Shown one piece after another: positions 1 through 5,053 of a DNA stretch of 6,872 nt (positions are counted from its first letter, which is position 1; every line of letters starts with the position of its first letter). Below the pieces are notes generated by a model. That model was not told the DNA's origin. It made no database searches and saw nothing but the letters and a program-made list of their open reading frames with translations. Origin of the DNA: JBKPHS01 sp046729975 (lineage in GTDB: Bacteria; Actinomycetota; Thermoleophilia; Solirubrobacterales; Thermoleophilaceae); the NCBI GenBank assembly GCA_046729975.1, contig JBKPHS010000187.1:1-6872 (forward strand). Direction: 5' to 3'. The translations under genes were made by a program, and so were the position numbers.

Positions 1-154
1 GGTCCAGCAGCAGTCCGGCGCGGGCGCGGGCCCGCCGGAGGCCCCCGCGGGCTCGGCCCCGCAGACCGGCGCACCACCTGCTGCGCCGCCGCAGGCGCCT
101 GCGGCGCCCGGTGTCGGCGCGGGAGGCGGGGTGCCCGCCAACACTCAACCTTGA
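1..154 (+). CDS. C-terminal tail of an upstream gene (partial), Pro/Ala/Gly/Gln-rich
   Basis: An open frame enters from the left edge (first full codon at base 2) and stops at TGA 152-154, giving 50 residues. The peptide starts VQQQSGAGAGPPEAP and ends GVPANTQP. It is almost entirely Pro, Ala, Gly and Gln, with no hydrophobic core, so it looks like a disordered tail rather than a folded domain. Third codon positions are strongly G/C, as in the real genes here, which supports coding. Because the next gene is ftsZ, the usual actinobacterial dcw order would make this ftsQ, and a low-complexity cytoplasmic or periplasmic tail would be compatible. That identity rests on position only, since no FtsQ-specific residue is visible. 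The reading frame is fairly secure and the product is unknown. Confidence 0.6.
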   Translation, partial: VQQQSGAGAGPPEAPAGSAPQTGAPPAAPPQAPAAPGVGAGGGVPANTQP

Positions 155-178
155 GTCGAGAATCGGCCTAGTCTCGAC
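155..178. terminator. Inverted repeat directly after the upstream stop; possible terminator or operator
   Basis: GTCGAGA (155-161) and TCTCGAC (172-178) are perfect 7-bp complements around a 10-base loop. The dyad begins on the base after the upstream TGA. No T-run follows, so it is not a classical intrinsic terminator, although actinobacterial terminators often lack the U-tract. It also sits just before the Shine-Dalgarno of the small ORF at 199 and about 45 bp before the ftsZ -35 box, so an operator role is equally possible. Confidence 0.4.
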
Positions 179-198
179 CCTGACTGGAGGTTCGCGTG

Positions 199-300
199 AT
201 GCACGAATTTCTGCCCCTCGTTGACAGGTCGCCCAAAAACCGCGTACAGTGCGGAATTTGCGAGAAGGGGGAGGTATCAAAACTCTCAAGCATTGCTTGA
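199..300 (+). CDS. Candidate 33-residue small ORF with a CGIC motif, upstream of ftsZ
   Basis: ATG at 199 opens a 33-codon frame ending at TGA 298-300. Upstream, TGGAGGT at 185-191 contains GGAGG with an 8-base gap to the ATG, the best Shine-Dalgarno arrangement in the control region and better than that of ftsZ. The peptide (starting MHEFLPLVDRSPKNR) has a CxxC pair, C18-G-I-C21, in a charged stretch, and no signal peptide or membrane segment. Against it: about 59% of its third codon positions are G/C, far below the neighbouring genes. It also overlaps a near-consensus promoter (221-250), and its stop lies in an RNA hairpin. It could be a leader peptide, an unrecognised small protein, or a chance frame in AT-richer promoter DNA. 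I recognise no family. Confidence 0.3.
   Translation: MHEFLPLVDRSPKNRVQCGICEKGEVSKLSSIA
221..250 (+). promoter_or_regulatory. Predicted housekeeping-sigma promoter for ftsZ
   Basis: TTGACA at 221-226 matches the -35 consensus exactly. TACAGT at 245-250 matches four of six -10 positions, including the key TA and final T. The spacer is 18 bp, and the surrounding DNA is more AT-rich than the rest of the window. Transcription would begin near base 257, leaving a leader of about 110 bases before the ftsZ ATG at 368. The element lies inside the candidate small ORF at 199-300, so a transcript from here could not encode that peptide. Confidence 0.6.
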
Positions 301-323
301 GCTTCGGACGCCACGAAGCCTCC
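270..323 (+). promoter_or_regulatory. Predicted structured 5' leader of ftsZ (three-way junction)
   Basis: Three helices nest without conflict. P1 pairs GGAGG 270-274 with CCTCC 319-323. P2 pairs CTCAAGC 285-291 with GCTTGAG 295-301 over a 3-base ATT loop. P3 pairs CTTCG 302-306 with CGAAG 314-318 over a 7-base loop. P2, P3 and the closing strand of P1 directly abut, as in a compact junction, and the whole lies downstream of the predicted start site. The CCTC of P1 can alternatively pair with GAGG at 352-355, the likely ftsZ ribosome-binding site, so a switch is conceivable. It matches no riboswitch class that I recognise. The pairings are read directly from the sequence; the function is inferred. 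Confidence 0.4.
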
Positions 324-367
324 AGGACTAAAGGTTCCCGGCACAGCAGGCGAGGACTCTTCACGGC

Positions 368-1462
368 ATGGAGACGGGCAGCTATCTCGCGGTGATCAAG
401 GTTGTCGGCGTCGGCGGCGGCGGCACCAACGCGGTCAACCGCATGGTCGACGCGGGTCTGAAGGGCGTCGAGTTCATCGCGGTCAACACCGACGCGCAGG
501 CGCTGCAGATGTGCGACGCCGACATCAAGCTGCAGATCGGCGGCCAGCTCACCCGCGGCCTCGGGGCCGGCGCCGACCCCGAGATCGGCTACGGCGCGGC
601 GAACGAGAGCCGCGACGACATCAAGGAGTCCCTGAAGGGCGCGGACATGGTCTTCGTGACGGCCGGCGAGGGCGGCGGAACGGGGACGGGGGCCGCGCCG
701 GTCATCGCCGAGGTGGCCAAGCACGAGATCGGGGCGCTGACCGTGGGCGTCGTCACGCGCCCGTTCGAGTTCGAGGGCGGGCAGCGCGGGCGGCAGGCGC
801 AGGACGGGATCGATCGCCTGAGCGAGCAGGTGGACACGCTGATCACGATCCCGAACGAGAAGCTGCTCGCCGTCGTCGAGCGCCGCACGACCATCCTCGA
901 CGCCTTTCGGGTTGCCGACGACGTGCTGCGCCAGGGCGTGCAGGGCATCACCGACCTGATTACGATCCCCGGCCTGATCAACCTCGACTTCGCCGACGTC
1001 CGCACGATCATGCACGACGCCGGCTCGGCGCTGATGGGCATCGGCGCGGCGAGCGGTGAGCAGCGCGCAGCCGAGGCGGCCAAGCAGGCCGTCTCGAGCC
1101 CGCTGCTGGAGCAGTCGGTCGAGGGCGCGACGGGCATCCTGCTCAACATCACCGGCGGCAACGACCTCGGGCTCTTCGAGGTCAACGAGGCCGCGGAGAT
1201 CGTCGAGAGCGGAGCAGACCGCGACTCGAACATCATCTTCGGCGCCGTCATCGATGAGGGGCTCGGCGACGAGGTCCGCGTAACGGTGATCGCCACGGGC
1301 TTCGACAAGCGAGGCGCCCTCCCCGTCTTCGGGACCGAGCAGACCCGGCGTCGGCCGTCGTCGCGGGATCGCGGGGACATCCGGATGGACGATCGGCAGC
1401 GGTCGTCGCTGGAGATCTCGGAAGACGAGATCGATATCCCGTCGTTCCTGAAGGATCAGTAG
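368..1462 (+). CDS. ftsZ: Cell division protein FtsZ (tubulin-like GTPase)
   Basis: FtsZ is the GTP-binding tubulin homologue that polymerises at midcell into the Z-ring and recruits the septal peptidoglycan machinery. The 364-residue product has the hallmarks in order: the N-terminal GVGGGGTNAVNRM nucleotide loop (about 14-26), NTDAQAL (40-46), the tubulin signature GGGTGTG (102-108), TRPFEFEG (130-137), and the synergy loop NLDFAD (205-210), whose acidic residues complete GTP hydrolysis across the subunit interface. After a short charged linker comes the conserved C-terminal peptide DIPSFL (356-361), which docks partners such as SepF. ATG 368 is chosen because the family begins just before YLAVIKVVGVGGGG and no in-frame start lies close upstream. 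The ribosome site is modest: GAGG at 352-355, 12 bases from the ATG. It is slightly shorter than many actinobacterial FtsZ proteins because of the brief linker, and appears intact. Confidence 0.98.
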   Translation: METGSYLAVIKVVGVGGGGTNAVNRMVDAGLKGVEFIAVNTDAQALQMCDADIKLQIGGQLTRGLGAGADPEIGYGAANESRDDIKESLKGADMVFVTAGEGGGTGTGAAPVIAEVAKHEIGALTVGVVTRPFEFEGGQRGRQAQDGIDRLSEQVDTLITIPNEKLLAVVERRTTILDAFRVADDVLRQGVQGITDLITIPGLINLDFADVRTIMHDAGSALMGIGAASGEQRAAEAAKQAVSSPLLEQSVEGATGILLNITGGNDLGLFEVNEAAEIVESGADRDSNIIFGAVIDEGLGDEVRVTVIATGFDKRGALPVFGTEQTRRRPSSRDRGDIRMDDRQRSSLEISEDEIDIPSFLKDQ

Positions 1463-1500
1463 CCAGCCCCAGTCCCCAGCCCCGAGCCCCCAGCCGCCAG
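1463..1500. repeat. C-rich near-heptamer repeats; potential G-quadruplex on the minus strand
   Basis: Directly after the ftsZ stop, four C-runs (1467-1470, 1474-1477, 1480-1483, 1487-1491) are separated by AGT, AG and GAG, giving degenerate 6-7-base units of the CCCCAGT/CCCCAGC kind. The minus strand therefore has four runs of at least four G with 2-3-base loops, which fits the classical G-quadruplex pattern, with an i-motif possible on the plus strand. Similar CCCCAGT-type heptamers are known as STRR repeats in cyanobacteria; kinship is not implied. No U-tract terminator is visible for ftsZ in this gap. Confidence 0.6.
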
Positions 1501-1521
1501 GGCTAGGGTTCTGGCGTGGCT
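1492..1521 (+). promoter_or_regulatory. Hairpin spanning the phzF-like start codon
   Basis: GCCAG 1496-1500 pairs with CTGGC 1511-1515, and AGCC 1492-1495 pairs with GGCT 1518-1521 around a 2-base GT bulge, giving nine pairs. The 10-base loop holds AGGG (1505-1508), the likely ribosome-binding site, and the GTG start at 1516 lies at the bulge. The structure could modulate translation of the downstream gene or act as a weak attenuator after ftsZ. The pairing is visible; the role is inferred. Confidence 0.35.
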
Positions 1522-2190
1522 GAGCTTCATGTCTTGCGGGTCTTCGTCGACGAGGAGGGCTCGTTTGGGAATCCTCTCGGCGTCTTTCTCGACGGGGGCT
1601 CTGTACCGCGCGGGGAGCGGCAGCGCGTGGCTGCCGAGCTCGGGTTCAGCGAGACAGTGTTCGTCGACGACGCCGGCAGGGGTGAGGTCGCGATGTTCAC
1701 GCCGGCGACCGAGATCCCCATGGCCGGTCATCCGCTCGTGGGCACGTCGTGGCTGCTCGCGCGGGAACGCGAGCCGGTCGACGTGCTGCGGCCCGTGGCG
1801 GGGGAGGTGCCGACCTGGAGGGACGGCGAGCTGACCTGGATCCGGGGCCGGGCCGAATGGGCGCCGCCGTACGAGCTCATCGAGGCCGATTCCGCGGGTG
1901 AGGTGGAGGCGCTGACCGCCCCGCCCGCGGGGGAGAAGTTGCCGGCCGTGTGGGCGTGGGAGGACAGGGACGCGGGCCGCGTACGGGCCCGCGTCTTCCC
2001 GCTCGAGTTGGGGATCGAGGAGGACGAGGCGACGGGCGGTGCGGCGCTCATCTTCGCCGCTCGCCTCGGCCGTCCGCTGCTCATCCGCCAGGGCCGTGGC
2101 TCGCTGATCTCCGCGCGCCGGGGGCCGGACGGCACAGCCGAGATCGGCGGGCGGGTGGTGCTCGATGCGGTCCGCGACCACGCCCTCTAG
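1516..2190 (+). CDS. PhzF family protein (predicted isomerase/epimerase-like), short form
   Basis: The 224-residue product belongs to the PhenaZine biosynthesis PhzF family, which has a two-domain diaminopimelate-epimerase fold; most members outside phenazine clusters have no known substrate. Visible signatures are FGNPLGVFLD (17-26), FSETVFV (44-50) with E46 at the position of the PhzF catalytic Glu, FTPATEIPMAGHP (61-73) with H72, and the C-terminal EEDEATGGAA (168-177), where the family usually reads EDPATGSA. The family is normally about 260-300 residues. Here the middle and start of the second domain are compressed by several tens of residues, although the key motifs remain. GTG 1516 follows AGGG with a 7-base gap and puts the first beta strand at the N-terminus. 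It lies 53 bp after ftsZ and 29 bp before gcvT, so it may head or join the gcv transcript. No phenazine genes are present, so a phenazine role is not supported. Confidence 0.85.
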   Translation: MAELHVLRVFVDEEGSFGNPLGVFLDGGSVPRGERQRVAAELGFSETVFVDDAGRGEVAMFTPATEIPMAGHPLVGTSWLLAREREPVDVLRPVAGEVPTWRDGELTWIRGRAEWAPPYELIEADSAGEVEALTAPPAGEKLPAVWAWEDRDAGRVRARVFPLELGIEEDEATGGAALIFAARLGRPLLIRQGRGSLISARRGPDGTAEIGGRVVLDAVRDHAL

Positions 2191-2219
2191 GGGTTCGCCG
2201 CCGGGCGGGGCAGTCGATA

Positions 2220-3317
2220 GTGTCCCTCGCGTTGACCCAGGCCACCGAGACGCTCCGTCGCACGCCGCTGTACGAGCGCCACGCCGCGGCGGGTGCCCGG
2301 CTCGTGCCCTTCGCGGGCTGGGAGATGCCTGTGCAGTACGAGGGCATCCGGCAGGAGCACATCGCGGTGCGGACGCGCGCGGGGCTGTTCGACGTTTCCC
2401 ACATGGGCGAGATCGAGACGAGCGGCTCGGCCGCGGAGGCCTTCCTCCAGCGCGTGCTCTCGAACGACGTCTCGAAGATCGCGGTTGGCGGGGCGCAGTA
2501 CTCCGTGCTCTGTCGCGAAGACGGCGGCGTGCTGGACGACCTCTTCACATACCGGACGGGCGACGACAGTTACCTGACCGTCACGAACGCCGCCAATCAC
2601 GAGCGGGACTTCGACTGGTTCTACCGGCACGCGGCGGAGTTCGACGTCACGGTGCGGGACGCGGCCGCCGACTACGCCATGCTCGCGCTCCAGGGTCCGC
2701 GGGCGCGCTCGATCCTCGACGGCCACATCGAGGGGCGGGCGCCCGAGCGCATGCGCGTAACGGGCGCGGGCGTCGCCGGCGTGGACTGCCTGGTCTGCGG
2801 AACGGGCTACACGGGCGAGGACGGCGTGGAGCTGCTGATCCCGCCCGACGGGGCGCTCGAGGTCTGGGACGCGCTCGTCGGCGACGGCGCGATGCCCGCC
2901 GGGCTGGGCGCCCGCGACACGCTCCGGCTCGAGGTCTGCTTCCACCTCTACGGCAACGACCTCTCGGAGGATCGCAATCCGATCGAGGCCGGGCTGGGCT
3001 GGGTCTGCAAGCTGGACACCGGCTTCATCGGCTCGGACGCGCTGAGCGGCATCGAGCCGGACCAGAAGCTCGTCCCGTTCGCCTTCACAGGACCGGGCAT
3101 CCCGCGCCAGGGGAACCCGATCCTTGTGGACGGCGAGGAGCGCGGCGTCGTCACGAGCGGCTCGCTGTCCCCCTGCCTCGAGGTGGGCATAGGAATGGGC
3201 TATGTGCCGGTCGCTGCCGCCTCCGCGGGCACGCCCATCGAGGTCGACGTCCGCGGCCGCAAGCGCCGGGCCGAGGTTCGCGACAGACCCCTGTACAAGA
3301 GGAGCGAGGAGGCATAG
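2220..3317 (+). CDS. gcvT: Glycine cleavage system T protein (aminomethyltransferase)
   Basis: GcvT takes the aminomethyl group from the lipoyl arm of H protein, passes its one-carbon unit to tetrahydrofolate to give 5,10-methylene-THF, and releases ammonia. The 365-residue product has the usual family length and motifs: TPLYERHAAAGARLVPFAGWEMP near the N-terminus, FDVSHMGEIE, LSNDVSKI, GGVLDDL with the acidic pair D106-D107 in the region of the catalytic Asp, TGYTGEDGVE, GLGARDTLRLE, and the late TSGSLSPCL segment. The frame stays open upstream to 1950, inside phzF. GTG 2220 is chosen because it follows GGGCGGGG (2203-2210) by 9 bases and starts at the family N-terminus. TTG 2232 is a less likely alternative. 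Its TAG stop shares one base with the gcvH start (TAGTG), which suggests translational coupling. Confidence 0.97.
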   Translation: MSLALTQATETLRRTPLYERHAAAGARLVPFAGWEMPVQYEGIRQEHIAVRTRAGLFDVSHMGEIETSGSAAEAFLQRVLSNDVSKIAVGGAQYSVLCREDGGVLDDLFTYRTGDDSYLTVTNAANHERDFDWFYRHAAEFDVTVRDAAADYAMLALQGPRARSILDGHIEGRAPERMRVTGAGVAGVDCLVCGTGYTGEDGVELLIPPDGALEVWDALVGDGAMPAGLGARDTLRLEVCFHLYGNDLSEDRNPIEAGLGWVCKLDTGFIGSDALSGIEPDQKLVPFAFTGPGIPRQGNPILVDGEERGVVTSGSLSPCLEVGIGMGYVPVAAASAGTPIEVDVRGRKRRAEVRDRPLYKRSEEA

Positions 3318-3703
3318 TGGCCGAGAGCTACCCGGAGGAGCTGAAGTACCACCCCGAGCACGACTGGGCCCGCCTGGATGGGGACCAGGCGACGTTCGGG
3401 ATCACCTGGTACGCGCAGGACCAGCTCGGCGAGGTCGTCTTCTTCGAGCCGCCGGAGCCGGGATCGGCCGTGACCGCCAACGAGGCGTACGCAGAGGTCG
3501 AGTCGGTCAAGGCTGTGTCCGACGTCTTCGCCCCGCTCTCGGGCGAGGTCGTCGAGGTCAACGAATCGCTCAAGGACAGGCCCGAGCAGGTGAACCAGGA
3601 CCCCTACGGGGACGGCTGGATGGTGAAGGTCCGCCTGAGCGATCCGTCCGAGGCGGATGCCCTGATGGACGCCGCGGCCTACAAGGACCTGCTAGGTAAG
3701 TAG
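3317..3703 (+). CDS. gcvH: Glycine cleavage system H protein (lipoyl carrier)
   Basis: GcvH is the small mobile carrier whose lipoyl-lysine shuttles the aminomethyl intermediate from P protein to T protein and is reoxidised by the L protein. The 128-residue product matches the family length. It shows KYHPEHDWARLDGDQATFGIT (10-30), the LGEVVFFEPPEPG strand (37-49), and the lipoylation motif EVESVKAVSDVFAPLSGEV with K65 as the modified lysine, followed by NESLKDRPEQVNQDPYGDGWM. GTG 3317 begins one base inside the gcvT stop. GAGGAGG at 3306-3312 gives a strong but close ribosome site (4-base gap), and no better start is present. Lipoylation would need LipA/LipB or LplA encoded elsewhere. Confidence 0.97.
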   Translation: MAESYPEELKYHPEHDWARLDGDQATFGITWYAQDQLGEVVFFEPPEPGSAVTANEAYAEVESVKAVSDVFAPLSGEVVEVNESLKDRPEQVNQDPYGDGWMVKVRLSDPSEADALMDAAAYKDLLGK

Positions 3704-3706
3704 GCC

Positions 3707-5053
3707 GTGTCCCGCTACACGTCCGCAACAGGCGCCGACCGGCGCGAGATGCTCCACGCCATCGGCGTTGGGTCTCTCGACGACCTGTTCGACGCCGTTC
3801 CGGCCAGTGTGCGGCTGGACCGGCCGCTCGACCTGCCCGCGGGGCTTCCCGAGCAGGAGGTCTTCGACCACCTGTCGCGGCTCGCGTCGCGCAACCGGGA
3901 CGCCGACTCCGAGGTCACGTTCCTGGGCGCGGGGATGTATGACCACTACGTCCCGGCCCTGGTCGACTCGATCGTCTCGCGCTCGGAGTTCCTCACTCCC
4001 TACACGCCGTACCAGCCTGAGATCTCGCAGGGCACGCTGCAGGTGATGTTCGAGTTCCAGACCGCGATCTCCGAGCTGACCGGCCTGCCGGTCTCCAACG
4101 CGTCGCTGTACGAGGGCCCCTCGTCGGTTGCATCCGCGGGCTACCTCGCGAAGCTCGAGAACGGGCGCAGGAGGTTCGTCGTCTCGCGCGGCGTCCACCC
4201 GCACTCCCGCGAGACTCTCGAGACCTACTCCGCCGGCTTCGGCACGAGCGTCGCGGAGACGCCGCTCGACGAGCGCGGCGCGACCGATGTCGACGCGCTT
4301 GCCGAGGCCGTCGACGACGACACCGCCGCGGTCTTCGTCCAGCAGCCGAACTTCCTCGGCACGGTGGAGGACCTCGGCAGGCTGGCGGAGGCCGCCAAGC
4401 GCACCGGCGCCGTGTTCGTCTGCGCCGCCGATCCGCTCGCGCTCGGGATTCTCAAGCCGCCGGGCGAGTACGGGGTGGACATCTGCGTCGGCGAGGGCCA
4501 GTCGCTCGGCAACCGGCTCGACTTCGGCGGACCGTCGTTCGGCTTCTTCGCAGCCCAGGAGCGCTACATCCGCAGGATGCCCGGCCGCATCGCCGGCGAG
4601 ACGAAGGACGTCGACGGCCGCCGCGGCTTCGTGCTGACCCTCCAGACGCGCGAGCAGCACATCCGCCGCGAGAAGGCCACCCACAACATCTGCACGAGCC
4701 AGGCGCTGAACGCGCTGGCCGGCGTCGTCTACCTCTCCTGGCTCGGAAAGCGTGGCCTCGTGGAGCTCGGCGAGCTGATGATCCGGCGTACCGCCTACGC
4801 GCGCGAGGCGCTCGGGCTCGAGGCGCTCAACCCCGGACCGGTCGTGCGCGAGTTCGCGGTGCGCGTGCCGGACCTCGACGGCCTCTTCGAGCGTGCCCGC
4901 GGGGCCGGCATCAATCCCGGCTACCGCCTGGGCCGCGCCTACCCGGAGTACGAGGACGGGCTGCTCGTCGCGATCACGGAGCGACGCTCGAAGGAGGACA
5001 TCGACCGCTTGGCGGAGGTCGCCTCGACCGTGCGAGAGAAGGTGAGCGCGTGA
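3707..5053 (+). CDS. gcvPA: Glycine dehydrogenase (decarboxylating) subunit 1, GcvPA
   Basis: GcvPA is the N-terminal half of P protein encoded as a separate subunit. It pairs with GcvPB to form the glycine decarboxylase, which releases CO2 and loads aminomethyl onto lipoyl-GcvH. The 448-residue product has the standard length and a type I PLP-fold sequence, but no Schiff-base lysine is expected in this half. Landmarks are the N-terminal YTSATGADRREMLHAIGV, GAGMYDHYVP around M77, TPYTPYQPEISQG (97-109), FQTAISELTGLPVSNASLYEG reaching Y135, HPHSRETLETY, and the late KATHNICTSQAL stretch. GTG 3707 is three bases after the gcvH stop. Its Shine-Dalgarno is weak (AGGT at 3694-3697), so it may depend on coupling to gcvH. 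It overlaps gcvPB by four bases. A split P protein is typical of Firmicutes, Thermotogae, many archaea and deep actinobacterial lineages. Confidence 0.97.
   Translation: MSRYTSATGADRREMLHAIGVGSLDDLFDAVPASVRLDRPLDLPAGLPEQEVFDHLSRLASRNRDADSEVTFLGAGMYDHYVPALVDSIVSRSEFLTPYTPYQPEISQGTLQVMFEFQTAISELTGLPVSNASLYEGPSSVASAGYLAKLENGRRRFVVSRGVHPHSRETLETYSAGFGTSVAETPLDERGATDVDALAEAVDDDTAAVFVQQPNFLGTVEDLGRLAEAAKRTGAVFVCAADPLALGILKPPGEYGVDICVGEGQSLGNRLDFGGPSFGFFAAQERYIRRMPGRIAGETKDVDGRRGFVLTLQTREQHIRREKATHNICTSQALNALAGVVYLSWLGKRGLVELGELMIRRTAYAREALGLEALNPGPVVREFAVRVPDLDGLFERARGAGINPGYRLGRAYPEYEDGLLVAITERRSKEDIDRLAEVASTVREKVSA

Noticed and set aside
279..291. AAACTCTCA resembling the conserved 3' part of a glycine riboswitch aptamer
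   Set aside because: The partner GGGAGAG strand and the CCGAAGG core are absent, the next gene is ftsZ, and the bases are used in the local hairpin instead.
293..331. A 12-codon TTG-started frame after GGAGGT in the ftsZ leader
   Set aside because: The start is about 17 bases from the Shine-Dalgarno-like run, too far, and the start is a rare codon inside a hairpin.
1456..2181. 241-codon antisense frame across the phzF-like gene
   Set aside because: Low-complexity Arg/His/Pro composition, while the sense strand carries clear PhzF motifs.
1950..2219. In-frame 5' extension of gcvT inside phzF
   Set aside because: It overlaps the PhzF C-terminal motifs, has Arg/Pro/Gly-rich out-of-frame composition, and the GcvT family starts at the GTG at 2220.
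2165..3316. Long upstream frame leading into gcvH
   Set aside because: It is the +2 frame of gcvT, an Arg/Gly/Ala-rich shadow; GcvH begins at GTG 3317.
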